Source: Phorcysia thermohydrogeniphila
Lineage (GTDB): Bacteria > Aquificota > Aquificia > Desulfurobacteriales > Desulfurobacteriaceae
Direction of reading: 5' to 3'
Assembly (NCBI RefSeq): GCF_004339575.1
Contig: NZ_SMFV01000001.1
Location: forward strand, 363,119-427,118
Length of the DNA: 64,000 nt
The position numbers were made by a program, and so were the translations under genes. Positions 1 through 9,731 of the stretch are shown here, piece by piece. Within the stretch, counting starts at the first letter, position 1, and each line of letters starts with the position of its first letter. The notes under the pieces are model-generated. The model made no database searches. It was not told the DNA's origin and was given only the letters and a program-made list of their open reading frames with translations.

Positions 1-159
1 AGACTTTTAAAGAGGAGAACAAAGCAGTTTGCTAAACGCCAGTTTACGTGGTTCAGGAAAGAACCTAAATTTAAGTGGGTAAACCTATCTGAGATTAGTG
101 AAGAAGAGGTAATAGAGCTAATTAAAAACGACATCAAAAACTTCTGGGAGGAAACATGA
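1..159 (+). CDS. miaA: tRNA dimethylallyltransferase, C-terminal end (partial)
   Basis: Frame 1 is open from the window edge to a TGA at 157-159, encoding 52 residues. The tail contains [19 protein letters not shown], which matches the conserved C-terminal region of MiaA (the K/R-Q-x-A-K-R-Q-x-T-W-F-R motif). MiaA adds an isopentenyl group to A37 of tRNAs that read U-starting codons. The stop overlaps the hfq start (ATGA), and miaA-hfq is a classic gene pair. The 5' part lies outside the window. Confidence 0.85.
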   Translation, partial: RLLKRRTKQFAKRQFTWFRKEPKFKWVNLSEISEEEVIELIKNDIKNFWEET

Positions 160-401
160 ACCTTCAGGATACCTACCTCAACAGGCTCAGGAAGGAGAGA
201 ATTCCTGTAAGCGTATACCTTGCAAGGGGAACGAGACTTCAAGGAGTAATTACCTTCTTTGACCAGTTTACGATTCTGCTTGAAAACGGAGGAACCCAAC
301 AGCTTATATACAAACACTCCATAGCAACCATAGTTCCGGCAAGGCCTGTAAAGAACCTTTTCCAGTCAGAAAACAGGGAAGAAAAGGAGAGTAATGGCTA
401 A
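156..401 (+). CDS. hfq: RNA chaperone Hfq
   Basis: 81 residues with the Sm fold signature: the Sm1 part [21 protein letters not shown] and the Sm2 motif YKHSIATI (the family consensus is YKHAISTI). Hfq forms hexameric rings that bind small RNAs and mRNAs. The basic and acidic C-terminal tail after about residue 68 is short, as in many thermophiles. The start overlaps the miaA stop, and the stop overlaps the next gene by 8 bp, so the three genes are probably one transcript. Confidence 0.96.
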   Translation: MNLQDTYLNRLRKERIPVSVYLARGTRLQGVITFFDQFTILLENGGTQQLIYKHSIATIVPARPVKNLFQSENREEKESNG

Positions 402-1824
402 AAAGACCATTCTTTTCGGCGGGCTTACACCGACTCATGAGCTCCTCATGAAGGGAGCTGTTGAAAGCGTAGGGTATAGGGCTGAGTTCCTGCCGACCCC
501 CGATAACGTCTCCCTTGCCATCGGCAGGGAGTTCTGTAATAGGGGAATGTGCAACCCTGCCTACTACACGATAGGCAACCTTATAAAGTTCCTCAAACAG
601 AAGGCCGCCGAAGGAGTTGATGTAGAGAAAGAGTACACCTTTACAACTATAGGAGCCTGCGGACCCTGCAGGTTCGGAATGTACGAGTCTGAGTACAGGC
701 ACGCCGTCCGTGAGGCCGGCTTTAAAAACCTCAGCATCTCTATACTCAACCAAAGTAAGCTCTCTTCAGAAGGAGAGGTTGAACTAACGCCAACTTTGGT
801 ATGGAGGCTCATAAAAGCCGTCTGGACTGCCGACATTGTGAGGGACATTGGCTATCAGCTGAGACCTTACGAGGTGGAGAAAGGCTCTGTTGACAAAGTT
901 ATCTCAGAGTACCTTCAGGAACTCTACGCCGCTATGAAGAAGGGAGGCAAAGTTAAGGAAATACTCTCCATCCTCGTCAAACTCCGCAAAAGCTTAAACA
1001 GCCTTCGCTTTGACTACACGCGAGTTAAACCCGTCGTTAGTGTAATTGGCGAGTTTTGGGCCCACACGACAGAAGGGGACGGCAACTACCGTATTCACAG
1101 GTGGCTTGAGGAAGAAGGAGCAGAGGTAAAACCAGAACCCATAGCTGGATGGATAGACTACCAGCTCTTTATGCAGGAAAAGAAATTGTTGCTGGAGATA
1201 AAAGCTAAAGGGCTTTCTTACCAGCGCATTAAAAGGTTTATTGCAGTCAAAACTGCCTCTTCTCTCCTTAGGTGGCTCTACAACCTTTTAAGGGGAGCTC
1301 TCTCCTTTAGGCCGAGAGCTCTGCCTCCACAAAAGTACTTGGCCGAACTTGCTAAAGACTACTACGACCCTTTAGTCGTAGGTGGCGAAGGTTATTTGGA
1401 AGTTGCAAAGCACATCTACAGCGTAAAAGAAAAGAAAGCCCACATGGTTCTCTCCGTTAAACCCTTTGGCTGCATGCCATCAACCCAGAGTGACGGAGCT
1501 CAGTCAAAGGTTCTCTTAGACTACCCGGAGAGCATATTCATCTCCGTTGAAACCTCAGGCGACGGCGAGGTAAACGTAAAGAGCAGAATCCAGATGAAGC
1601 TCTTTGAAGCCAAAAAGGCAGCAGAAAAAGAGTTTGAAGAAGTTCTTGAAAAGCTAAAACTAACAAGGGAAGCCTTTGTAAGAGCTTTCTCCTCTCCGGA
1701 GCTCCAAAAACCCTTCATTAAACTTTCAGGAAAGTTTGCTGGAACTGCAGCAAGAGCTCTCTACGCCAATTTCCAGAAAGCTTACTCCCTTCTTCCAGAA
1801 AGAGAAGCGGAGGGTACCGTTTAG
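394..1824 (+). CDS. 2-hydroxyacyl-CoA dehydratase/activase-related protein (COG3581-like)
   Basis: 476 residues. The N-terminus has a glycine-rich start ([15 protein letters not shown]) and clustered cysteines ([11 protein letters not shown] near residue 49; [12 protein letters not shown] near residue 89). This resembles the conserved protein family related to the 2-hydroxyglutaryl-CoA dehydratase D component and its activase, which normally carries a [4Fe-4S] cluster. A further conserved-looking patch is [18 protein letters not shown], near residue 353. Real substrates of the stand-alone family are not known to me. It overlaps hfq upstream by 8 bp, and its stop TAG overlaps the GTG of rqcH. 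Family assignment is from remembered motifs; function is open. Confidence 0.6.
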   Translation: MAKKTILFGGLTPTHELLMKGAVESVGYRAEFLPTPDNVSLAIGREFCNRGMCNPAYYTIGNLIKFLKQKAAEGVDVEKEYTFTTIGACGPCRFGMYESEYRHAVREAGFKNLSISILNQSKLSSEGEVELTPTLVWRLIKAVWTADIVRDIGYQLRPYEVEKGSVDKVISEYLQELYAAMKKGGKVKEILSILVKLRKSLNSLRFDYTRVKPVVSVIGEFWAHTTEGDGNYRIHRWLEEEGAEVKPEPIAGWIDYQLFMQEKKLLLEIKAKGLSYQRIKRFIAVKTASSLLRWLYNLLRGALSFRPRALPPQKYLAELAKDYYDPLVVGGEGYLEVAKHIYSVKEKKAHMVLSVKPFGCMPSTQSDGAQSKVLLDYPESIFISVETSGDGEVNVKSRIQMKLFEAKKAAEKEFEEVLEKLKLTREAFVRAFSSPELQKPFIKLSGKFAGTAARALYANFQKAYSLLPEREAEGTV

Positions 1825-3446
1825 TGGACTACCTGTTCATAGAAAAGTGTGTCCCCGAAATTGAAAAAGCTCTAAGGAAAGAGAGAATCTCTGCCGTTTA
1901 CGGTAACCAAAAAACCTTTTCCATAAAGGCGGGTAAATTCTTTCTAAACGTCTACACCGGACAACCAAACGCCCTCTTCCTCTCTCAGAGTCCACTTTCC
2001 CAAGACTCATTAAAAAACTTCAAACCCCTTGAAGGAACCTACGTAAAATCTGTTAAACTCCCCGTTAAAGACAGAGTAATTGAGATAGAAACCGTAAAAC
2101 TGAGCCTCTCAGGCAAGGTTCAAACCTACTACCTGATTTTGGAACTTACTGGAAAAAACGCAAACGTTCTCCTTTTAGATAGCAACAGAAAAATCATCGC
2201 TCTCTTAAGACCCTTTAAGAGCTCCGTAAGGCCCTTTGAAGTTGGAGACGAGTACCAGTACCCTCCCTTAGACAAGAAGGAGTTTTCCGAGTTAAAGTTT
2301 GGGAAGGTAACCCCTGAAGGTATAGAAAAGAACCTGCACAAGGTCGTGGCAGGCATATCTCCTCTCAACGCCAAGGAGATAGCACTTCTATTCAAAGAAA
2401 CCGGAAGCCTTGAAAAGGCATACGCTACTTTCCTTGAAAAACACAAGAACTCCAAAACTCCCTGTCTTTACCTTAAGGACAGAAAACCTAAGTTCATGAC
2501 AACGTTTCCCTACCTTTCACTAAAAGAGCTTGAGAGAAGGGAGTTCTCAGGAGAGTTCCCCTTTACAGAGTGCTGGAAAGCCTACTTTGAGGAAAAAGTA
2601 GAAGCTGAAGAGCTTGAAAGGCTAAAAGAACGTATCTTGAGCGACTTAGAAGAGAAGGAGAGGGCTCTACTTACGGAGCTCTCAGAACTCTCCTCACCAG
2701 AAGAGCTAAGGGAACGGGCAGAAGAGAAGAAACTCTTGGGAGAGCTCCTCAAATACAACCTTCACCTTCTAAAGCCGGGAATGGAAAGGGTAAAAGTTAC
2801 CGATTACGTAAGCGGAAAAGAAGTCGTAATCCCCGTTAACCCGACCATTTCTCCTAAGGGAAACGTTGAAGAGTATTTCAAACAGTACAGGAAGCTCCTT
2901 AGAAAAGCAGAACATTCCAAGAAGAGGAAAAAAGAAATAGAGGAAGAGCTTGAAACCATTTCCCTCTTAAAGGGAGTCGTTCGGGATGCTACGCAGAAAG
3001 AAGAGCTTGATACCTTTCTTCCCGCTAAGAAGGAAGAAAAAAGGGAGAAAAAGAAACTAAAAATCTTCAGACTTCCATCCGGAAACAGAATAGTAGTTGG
3101 CAGAAACAGCAGGGAAAACGAATTTATAACCTTTCGCTTAGCAAACGAGCACGACCTCTGGTTTCACGTAAAAGACACCCCCGGCTCTCACGTGATTTTA
3201 AGGCTTGAAAGCGGTAAAGAGCCAAGCGATGAAGATATCCTCTTAGCAGCTTCCGCAGCAGTCTTTTTCAGCAAGGCAAAAAGCTCAGGGAAAGTCCCCG
3301 TTGACTTTACAGAAGCAAAAAATCTGAAAAAACCCAAAGGTACCCCTCCCGGCTTTGTTACCTACTCAGGAGAGAAAACAGTTTACGCGTCATCAGAGCT
3401 CTTTGAAAAGTTCCTGAATAACCCCGAAAAGCCGTCTAAAGGTTAG
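1824..3446 (+). CDS. rqcH: Rqc2 homolog RqcH (NFACT family)
   Basis: 540 residues with the NFACT layout: an N-terminal NFACT-N domain, a long charged coiled coil (about 255-400) and a C-terminal NFACT-R domain with the strongly conserved LANEHDLWFHVKDTPGSHV block followed by KPKGTPPGFVTYS. In bacteria RqcH binds obstructed 50S subunits and recruits Ala-tRNA to add C-terminal poly-Ala tails that mark stalled chains for degradation. The start is a GTG overlapping the upstream stop (TAGTG). An older name is fibronectin-binding protein A-like. Confidence 0.92.
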   Translation: MDYLFIEKCVPEIEKALRKERISAVYGNQKTFSIKAGKFFLNVYTGQPNALFLSQSPLSQDSLKNFKPLEGTYVKSVKLPVKDRVIEIETVKLSLSGKVQTYYLILELTGKNANVLLLDSNRKIIALLRPFKSSVRPFEVGDEYQYPPLDKKEFSELKFGKVTPEGIEKNLHKVVAGISPLNAKEIALLFKETGSLEKAYATFLEKHKNSKTPCLYLKDRKPKFMTTFPYLSLKELERREFSGEFPFTECWKAYFEEKVEAEELERLKERILSDLEEKERALLTELSELSSPEELRERAEEKKLLGELLKYNLHLLKPGMERVKVTDYVSGKEVVIPVNPTISPKGNVEEYFKQYRKLLRKAEHSKKRKKEIEEELETISLLKGVVRDATQKEELDTFLPAKKEEKREKKKLKIFRLPSGNRIVVGRNSRENEFITFRLANEHDLWFHVKDTPGSHVILRLESGKEPSDEDILLAASAAVFFSKAKSSGKVPVDFTEAKNLKKPKGTPPGFVTYSGEKTVYASSELFEKFLNNPEKPSKG

Positions 3447-3524
3447 AAAACCTGCCTTCCGTTTACTTGCTCCTACCTTAGTTTCTTCATAAGATTAAAA
3501 AGTGAGAAACTTATGGAGGTCACT

Positions 3525-3689
3525 ATGAAAAAGTACAGGTGCATCCCCTGCGGTTACATCTACGATCAAGAAACTGGAGATCCAGATAACGGAATTCCAC
3601 CGGGTACTCCTTTTGAAGAGCTCCCAGAGGACTGGACCTGTCCGTGGTGTGGAGCCGGAAAGGAAGATTTTGAACCTGTGGAGGAGTGA
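3525..3689 (+). CDS. Rubredoxin
   Basis: A 54-residue [23 protein letters not shown] onward, with the two CxxCG knuckles of rubredoxins: CIPCG (residues 6-10) and CPWCG (39-43). It also has the usual DWxCPxCG context. One iron is held by the four Cys. A GGAGG (3515-3519) sits 5 bp before the ATG. The stop overlaps the start of fprA (TGATG), so this rubredoxin is almost certainly the electron donor of the flavodiiron protein next to it, in O2 or NO detoxification. Confidence 0.95.
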   Translation: MKKYRCIPCGYIYDQETGDPDNGIPPGTPFEELPEDWTCPWCGAGKEDFEPVEE

Positions 3690-4894
3690 TGGCTGCAAAG
3701 AAGATAAAGGAAGGAATTTACTGGGTAGGGGCAGTAGACTGGGATAGAACGATTTTTGACGAGCTCGTTACGCTTCCTGAAGGAACAAGCTACAACGCTT
3801 ACATAGTCTTTGGAAGTGGGAAAACAGCACTAATTGACACGGTTGAACCTCTTAAGGGAGAAGAACTCTTAAGAAACCTGAAAGAGCTAAAAGTTAACAG
3901 GATAGACTACATCGTTTCAAACCACTCAGAGCAGGACCACTCCGGGATGATTCCAGAAATTCTTAAGCTCTACCCAGAAGCAAAGGTTGTTACAAATAAG
4001 AAATGTAAACAGATGCTAATTGACCTTCTTGACCTTCCAGAAAATGTCTTTCAAGTAATTGAAGATGGAGAAACTCTTTCCCTCGGAGATAAAACTCTTC
4101 AGTTCTTCTTAGCCCCTTGGGTTCACTGGCCAGAAACCATGTTTACCTACGCCGTTGAGGATAAAGTTCTGTTTACCTGTGACTTTTTAGGTTCTCACAT
4201 TGCAACCAGTGAACTCTTTGACACTTCTGATGAAAACAGGGCAAAGGTCTACTTAGAGACGAAAAGGTACTACGCAGAGATAATGATGCCCTTTAGGAAC
4301 TTCATAAAGAAACACCTTGCCCTCATAGACAAGCTCCAGCCCGAGATACTTGCTCCAAGTCACGGAGTTGTAATAAAGGAAACAGAGTTCATACTCAACG
4401 CCTACAGAAGGTGGGTATCCGACGAGGTTAAACCGTTAGTTATTATTCCTTTTATATCCATGCATGAGAGCACCCGCCGTATGGTTGATTTTTTAACCTC
4501 AGAGCTGAGCAAAAGAGGTATTGCTGTAAGGCCTTACAACTTAACTTCCGTTGATATCGGAAACGTTGCAATGGACCTTGTTGACGCAGCAGGAGTTGTC
4601 TTTGCATCGCCAACAGTCCTTGCAGGAGCTCACCCGGCAATAATCTCCTTTGCATACCTTGTAAACTGCCTCAGACCGAAAACTAAACTTGCCACAGTCA
4701 TAGGCTCCTACGGCTGGAACGGCGTTGTAACCGTAAAGCACATACAGGAAACGCTGAGGAACTTGAAGGCAGAGTGGATAGAACCTGTGATGGTTAAAGG
4801 TCTTCCAAAAGAGGAAGACTACACAAGGCTTGAAGAGCTGGCAGACAAAATAGCAGAGAAGGTTAGAGAGTACGCCAGCTTGAAGCTAAGCTAA
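3689..4894 (+). CDS. fprA: A-type flavoprotein (flavodiiron O2/NO reductase)
   Basis: 401 residues from the ATG at 3689. A GTG three bases upstream is in frame but is less likely, because the ATG overlaps the rubredoxin stop. The N-terminal metallo-beta-lactamase-like diiron domain has the NHSEQDHSG (HxExDH) motif near residue 79. The C-terminal flavodoxin domain begins at about 250 (VIIPFISMHESTRRM; ASPTVLAGAHP). Such proteins reduce O2 to water, or NO to N2O, using electrons from rubredoxin. This gives an anaerobe a scavenging system. The end overlaps the convergent lipoprotein gene by 4 bp. Confidence 0.94.
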   Translation: MAAKKIKEGIYWVGAVDWDRTIFDELVTLPEGTSYNAYIVFGSGKTALIDTVEPLKGEELLRNLKELKVNRIDYIVSNHSEQDHSGMIPEILKLYPEAKVVTNKKCKQMLIDLLDLPENVFQVIEDGETLSLGDKTLQFFLAPWVHWPETMFTYAVEDKVLFTCDFLGSHIATSELFDTSDENRAKVYLETKRYYAEIMMPFRNFIKKHLALIDKLQPEILAPSHGVVIKETEFILNAYRRWVSDEVKPLVIIPFISMHESTRRMVDFLTSELSKRGIAVRPYNLTSVDIGNVAMDLVDAAGVVFASPTVLAGAHPAIISFAYLVNCLRPKTKLATVIGSYGWNGVVTVKHIQETLRNLKAEWIEPVMVKGLPKEEDYTRLEELADKIAEKVREYASLKLS

Positions 4895-5832
4895 GGCTGA
4901 AGACCCGGTATTATTATGAGCTCATCAAGCTCCCTATCACTCATAGCAGCGTAAGGTATATAGCCCTTTTCAAGGGCTCTACGGCGGAAGTCCTCTATCC
5001 TTTCAAGGTTTTCTTTCTCTCTGTCGTAACCACTTCCATCATCAACGTAGTCAACAACCAAGACGGGCTTTCCTGCCCCTCTCACTCTGTCTAAGAGGGC
5101 GGTTCTCTCGTTAACCTCATCTTGGCTCACAAATGAAGTTCCATCGTAGAAAAGGTCTTCTACAGCCCAAGCCGAAACGGTTTTAAGGAGTTTTCCTTCT
5201 TCGTCAAAAAGAAGAAGTCTCTCTCCGTTCTGGGGAATGATGTAACAGCCCTCTATCTTCTTTCTGCAGTAGTCTGCAATTTCAACTATGAAGTCTATCA
5301 TCCTCTTAGCAGGTTCTCCCTTTTCAAGTTCCCCCTGAGAGTCCCAGTACTCAAACTCGTCTATCTTATCAAGGTAGAGCCCTTTAAAACCTTCCTCAGC
5401 TATCCTGTTTATGTAGCTACGGACTATATCTTTCCACTCCTGCTCCCAGTACCTTACGGCGTAGTTTCCCTGCCACTCTGGGTTTTCCTCACCAAGCCAA
5501 GAGGGGGGAGAACTCTGCCAGTCGGGATTCCAGTAAAAACGGTAATCCTCAGCCTCCCCTACGCTTATGTAGGCAATTGGAATCACTCCTGATGACTTTA
5601 TACTCTCTATCTCTTCAGGAGAGTACTCCCCCTCTTCAGTTCCATCGTAGGAGTAGTCCATAACTACAAGGTCAAATCCGCTAAGGGCAACTTCCGAAGG
5701 ATTTGCTTCCTGAAGTTGGTAACCCCAGCTTTTAACGTTTAGTGAGGAGCTTTCTTCTTTAACCTCACTTTCCCCTCCACAGCCTCCAAGAAGGAGAAAG
5801 GAAAAAAGAATGAGAAAAGAGAACCTTTTCAT
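4891..5832 (-). CDS. Lipoprotein with GH114/TM1410-like TIM-barrel domain
   Basis: 313 residues. The N-terminus is a lipoprotein signal (MKRFSFLILFSFLLLGGCGG; lipobox LGGC), then an acidic linker. The body resembles the TM1410/MJ1477-like family related to glycoside hydrolase 114 (endo-alpha-1,4-polygalactosaminidase): VVMDYSYDG, IAYISVGEAEDYR, GLYLDKIDEFEYW, IPQNGE and VLVVDYVDD. The conserved acidic residues after the barrel strands (GE, LDKIDEFE) would be the catalytic site. It is the last gene of the bamA-skp-lpxD run, with a 5 bp gap to lpxD. A role in envelope or exopolysaccharide turnover is inference. Confidence 0.7.
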   Translation of the reverse strand: MKRFSFLILFSFLLLGGCGGESEVKEESSSLNVKSWGYQLQEANPSEVALSGFDLVVMDYSYDGTEEGEYSPEEIESIKSSGVIPIAYISVGEAEDYRFYWNPDWQSSPPSWLGEENPEWQGNYAVRYWEQEWKDIVRSYINRIAEEGFKGLYLDKIDEFEYWDSQGELEKGEPAKRMIDFIVEIADYCRKKIEGCYIIPQNGERLLLFDEEGKLLKTVSAWAVEDLFYDGTSFVSQDEVNERTALLDRVRGAGKPVLVVDYVDDGSGYDREKENLERIEDFRRRALEKGYIPYAAMSDRELDELIIIPGLQP

Positions 5833-5837
5833 CTTGC

Positions 5838-6839
5838 TTACCCCTTAAGGACCTTCCTTATCTTCTCGTAAATCTCAGGAAGCCTATCAATGAGCGCCTG
5901 AATCTTCCTCCACTCCCTGTAAGGTCTTACTGGAAAGCCAGCGTAAGTTCCCGGCTCCTTAATGCTCTTCGTAATACCCGACTTTGCTGCCACCGTAACG
6001 TTGCTCGCAATCTCTATGTGGCCAGCAACACCTACCTTACCTGCAAGGGTCACGAAATCGCCTATCCTCGTACTTCCGGAAATACCCACCTGAGAAACGA
6101 TAAAACAGTACTTCCCTATTTTTACGTTATGCCCTACCTGCACCAAGTTGTCTATCTTGGTTCCCTCTCCTATTACAGTATCCCCTATCGTCCCCCTGTC
6201 TATGGTAGTGTTCGCACCTATTTCTACGAAATCCTCTATTACAACGCCACCAGTTTGGGGAACTTTGTATATTTTCTTCTCTTCCTTACTAAAGGCGTAA
6301 CCAAAACCATCAGAACCTATCACCGTTCCTGAGTGGATACGAACAAACCTCCCTATCCTCGTTCCGCTATATATGGTTACGTTGGGAAAGATGACCGTGT
6401 GGTCTCCTATTTCGCAGTTATCGCCGATATAAACGCCGGGAAAAATCTTTACACCCTTTCCTATCTTCACGTTTTGGCCTATGAATGCAAAATCGCCTAT
6501 GTAGCAATCCTCAGCTATTTCCGCCGTTGGTGAAACTGAAGCCTTTTCAGAAATTCCCGGCTCAGGAAGCTTTTCAGGGTAAAAGAGATTCAGAGCTTTC
6601 GCGAAAGCAACGTAAGGCTCAGAACATACAAGCTGAGAAATCTTTAGGTCCGGTATCTCTTTCTCTAAAAGGACTGCGGAAGCCTTAGTAGTTTTCAGAA
6701 ACTTCCTGTACTTCGGGTTTGTGAGAAATGTAAGGTCCCCACTGCGAGCGTTCTGAATCTCGGATACACCCGAAATTTCAATGTCTGGGTCACCTACCAA
6801 CCTACAGCCAAGTCTTTCTGCAAGTTCTTTCAGCTTCAT
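5838..6839 (-). CDS. lpxD: UDP-3-O-(3-hydroxyacyl)glucosamine N-acyltransferase
   Basis: 333 residues, the normal length. The N-terminal uridine-binding domain (residues 1-95, EISGVSEIQNARSGDLTFLTNPKY) is followed by left-handed beta-helix hexapeptide repeats and the conserved IHSGTVIGSDGFGYA and DNLVQVGHNVKIG stretches, which include the catalytic His. It adds the N-linked acyl chain in lipid A synthesis, so the cell has an LPS-type outer membrane. The start overlaps the skp stop by 4 bp. The order bamA-skp-lpxD is widely conserved. Confidence 0.95.
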   Translation of the reverse strand: MKLKELAERLGCRLVGDPDIEISGVSEIQNARSGDLTFLTNPKYRKFLKTTKASAVLLEKEIPDLKISQLVCSEPYVAFAKALNLFYPEKLPEPGISEKASVSPTAEIAEDCYIGDFAFIGQNVKIGKGVKIFPGVYIGDNCEIGDHTVIFPNVTIYSGTRIGRFVRIHSGTVIGSDGFGYAFSKEEKKIYKVPQTGGVVIEDFVEIGANTTIDRGTIGDTVIGEGTKIDNLVQVGHNVKIGKYCFIVSQVGISGSTRIGDFVTLAGKVGVAGHIEIASNVTVAAKSGITKSIKEPGTYAGFPVRPYREWRKIQALIDRLPEIYEKIRKVLKG

Positions 6840-7375
6840 TGTCCCGACTGCTCGTTGTAGAGTTTTATTATCTTATCGGTAAGGTCGTACTTAGGGTCTG
6901 CAGCGATTATGCCAGCAGTTCTAAGTTCAACTATCATAGGAATCCCGTTTTTCTTCCTGTATTCTTTAATGAGCTTATCAATTTCTTTCAGAATTTCCAT
7001 CGTGTACTTCTTCTCTAAGTTCATTATTTCAAGTTGAGTGTCCTGTTTGAACCTCTGAAGGTCACGAATTTTCTGTTGGAGCTGATTCTCCTTTTCAGCC
7101 TTTGCCTGCTTGCTGAGGACTGGATTCTTAAGTTCCTCTTTCAGTTTCTTTATCTCCTCCTCCATCTGCTTTATCTTCTCATTTGCCTGTGCAACCTTTG
7201 ACTCTAAGATAGACCTTGCCTGCTTCCCTTTGTTTGACTCGTTAAGAACTTTCTGAATATCAACGTAGTAAACTGCAAATCCCTGCTCTTTCTGAGAAAC
7301 TTCATTCTTCGCAGCAAACGCGCTGCTACCCGTCAGCAAGGAAAGTACAGTGAGTAGAACAAGTGTTCTCTTCAT
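6836..7375 (-). CDS. skp: Periplasmic chaperone OmpH/Skp family
   Basis: 179 residues with a cleavable signal peptide (MKRTLVLLTVLSLLTGSSAFA) and the Skp pattern: AVYYVDIQKVLNES, then a long charged coiled coil (about 55-130) rich in Lys and Glu, and a C-terminal hydrophobic patch. Skp trimers hold unfolded outer-membrane proteins in their tentacles before delivery to BamA, which is encoded immediately upstream with a 21 bp gap. Confidence 0.9.
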   Translation of the reverse strand: MKRTLVLLTVLSLLTGSSAFAAKNEVSQKEQGFAVYYVDIQKVLNESNKGKQARSILESKVAQANEKIKQMEEEIKKLKEELKNPVLSKQAKAEKENQLQQKIRDLQRFKQDTQLEIMNLEKKYTMEILKEIDKLIKEYRKKNGIPMIVELRTAGIIAADPKYDLTDKIIKLYNEQSGQ

Positions 7376-7396
7376 AACAAGTTCCTCCTTTATCCT

Positions 7397-9685
7397 TTAG
7401 AAGTAGCTTCCCATTCCAAAGTGCCACTCAGAGGAGCTCTCTCCAGCCCTCTTGTCAAGCTTCCATCCAAGGTCAAGCCTTATCGGCCCCATAGGGGTTA
7501 GAACCCTTAAGCCAATACCTGCAGACTTCCTCATATCCCCAAGGTCATATTTATCCCACCAGCCTCCACCAACATCTACAAAGGCTATGAGCCTGAGTAT
7601 CTTCGTTACATCATATCCAACTTCAAAGTTAAAAATAAGCTCCCTGTTTGCTCCTTCTGGGTCTCCTTCTTCATCCTGTGGTCCTGCTTCACCCCACTGG
7701 AATCCCCTTACGGTAGTATCTCCACCAACGTAAAACCTGTAGTCAATAGGAAGTCTGGTAGTACCACCAAAGGCGGAAGCATAGCCAACCTTAGCGTGGA
7801 ACGAGGCTACGAAGGGAAGCTCAAAACTCGTTGGGAGCTCGTTTAAGTTAAAGTAGTAGGCATACTCACCAATAACTTTATAGAAGTCCTCGTCCCCCCC
7901 AAGGAAGTCTGACGCCAATTGTGTTGTAATCCTGAAGTAATCTCCTTTATGGGGAAGAAACCTGTTATCCCTCAAATCCCTTGAAACAAAGGCCGTTGCC
8001 ATTCCTACTTTTGTCACTCCCTCCTCATCCTTGATAATGTCCGGCGCATCGTCGCTAATGTCCGTAATCTTGTCCCTCTCTATCAAGTAACCTAAACCAA
8101 TTTTCCAGTCTTCCCATATCCTACGGGAAACCATGGAGGAGAATCCTGTCCTCTTACTCGTGTAGGTGAAGTACTCTGTGTACCTGTTGTAGAGTCCCAA
8201 AGAGAGGGTCTGAGGTTTATCAAGCCACCACCTGTGGTTGTAGTTAAGGTCAAAGTAAAAGACCCTTGCTCCTGCCTGCAGGGAGAGCGAACCGGAATCT
8301 CCAGTTCCAAAGAGGTTACCCTTTGAAAGGCTAACCATCGCAACGAGCTTTGAAACGGAGCTGTAACCGGCACCAACGGAGAACATACCGGTAAGCCTTT
8401 CTTCAACGTTGACGTTCACGTCAACCTTGTTGCCTTCAACGATTTTTGGTTTAACGTCAACGTTTTCAAAGTATCCCGTGTTAAACAGTCTCCTTACAGA
8501 CCTTTCAAGTCTAACGGTGTTAAACACGCCGGTTTCGTAAAGGTCTAACTCTCTCCTAATAGTTCTATCCCTCGTAGCAACGTTACCCGTTATGTTTATG
8601 AAACGAACGTAGGCTCTCTCTCCCTCGTGAATGTGGAAAATTACATCTGCGGTGTGGCTTTCTGGATGAATCTTGACTTCCGGAACGGCAACGGCAAAGA
8701 TAAAGCCAAGCTCGCCGTACTTTTTAACTATGCGGTTAGAGAGCTTCTCAACGAGCTCTTGGTTAAAGGTCTTACCGGGACGAACCTTCTTAAAGAGTTT
8801 TAGGAGCTCCTTAGAAGAAAAGAGGGTATTTCCTTTAAAGACTATCTTTCCAAACCTGTAGGGTTCACCCTCGCTCTTTATCGTGTAAATGACCTTATAG
8901 CAGTCGTCTTTCTCCTTAACTACTTCTGGCTCTCCAACCTCTACATCAAGGTAACCTCTGCTGTGGTAGAGCTCCTTTATCTTCTCAACGTCCTCCTCCA
9001 AGTTAGCGGCAGAAAGGGGAGCAGTAAACCTAAGGTGAAGTAATGATTTCTCCTTAGTTTCAAGGACGTCTTTTATGTCCCCAGAATCAATTGCCTTATT
9101 TCCTCTTATCTCAATGGTACAGACGTTTGCCTTATGTCCTTCCTCTATTACGAAAGTGGCAACCGCCTTTGTAGGTGAAGTTCTATCTATGGTATAGAAA
9201 ACGCGAGTTCCGGGGAACCCTTTCTTCTCGTAAACTGCCTCTATTTTTCGGGCCAAGTCATCAAGGAACTTGTAGCTTAGAGGTTCCCTTAACTCCTTCT
9301 CCTCCCCGTTTTCGTCCACAAGGCCAAGCTCTTCTTTCAGTTTGCTTGCAGAAATGTTCTTATTTCCTTTAAAGACAATGTCGGTTATTATCGGCTTTTC
9401 TTTTACAAAATACCTGAGGATAACCCCTTTCTTCCCCTCTTTAACGTCAACCGAGATGTTTTCAAAGTAACCGAGTTTAAACAGTGTCTTTATATCCTTC
9501 GCAACTTTCTTAGGAGAGTAAACCTCTCCCGGCTTTTCCGATATGTAAAAGAGAATGGTACTGTCCGGAACTGTCTCATTCCCTATTATTTCAACCTTCT
9601 CTACTAACTGCTTGTCCTCTGCACGGGAAAAGGGTGAAAGCAAACTAACAAAGAGGACAACAATTAACACAAACAGTCTTCTCAA
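7397..9685 (-). CDS. bamA: Outer membrane protein assembly factor BamA
   Basis: 762 residues starting at a TTG preceded by GGGGGAG. There is a signal peptide (RRLFVLIVVLFVSLLSPFSRA), five POTRA repeats (about 28-425; each has the VxxIxIxGN-type start) and an Omp85 barrel with VRGFQWGEAGP (the VRGF motif) and the terminal LDLGWKLDKRAGESSSEWHFGMGSYF, which ends in an aromatic residue. It inserts beta-barrel proteins into the outer membrane. A 46-bp gap separates it from the kinase gene upstream; the chain continues into skp and lpxD. Confidence 0.95.
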   Translation of the reverse strand: MRRLFVLIVVLFVSLLSPFSRAEDKQLVEKVEIIGNETVPDSTILFYISEKPGEVYSPKKVAKDIKTLFKLGYFENISVDVKEGKKGVILRYFVKEKPIITDIVFKGNKNISASKLKEELGLVDENGEEKELREPLSYKFLDDLARKIEAVYEKKGFPGTRVFYTIDRTSPTKAVATFVIEEGHKANVCTIEIRGNKAIDSGDIKDVLETKEKSLLHLRFTAPLSAANLEEDVEKIKELYHSRGYLDVEVGEPEVVKEKDDCYKVIYTIKSEGEPYRFGKIVFKGNTLFSSKELLKLFKKVRPGKTFNQELVEKLSNRIVKKYGELGFIFAVAVPEVKIHPESHTADVIFHIHEGERAYVRFINITGNVATRDRTIRRELDLYETGVFNTVRLERSVRRLFNTGYFENVDVKPKIVEGNKVDVNVNVEERLTGMFSVGAGYSSVSKLVAMVSLSKGNLFGTGDSGSLSLQAGARVFYFDLNYNHRWWLDKPQTLSLGLYNRYTEYFTYTSKRTGFSSMVSRRIWEDWKIGLGYLIERDKITDISDDAPDIIKDEEGVTKVGMATAFVSRDLRDNRFLPHKGDYFRITTQLASDFLGGDEDFYKVIGEYAYYFNLNELPTSFELPFVASFHAKVGYASAFGGTTRLPIDYRFYVGGDTTVRGFQWGEAGPQDEEGDPEGANRELIFNFEVGYDVTKILRLIAFVDVGGGWWDKYDLGDMRKSAGIGLRVLTPMGPIRLDLGWKLDKRAGESSSEWHFGMGSYF

Positions 9686-9731
9686 TTTACTCCCCCTAAA
9701 GCACAGCTCACGTTGCTAATGATAGCACAAC

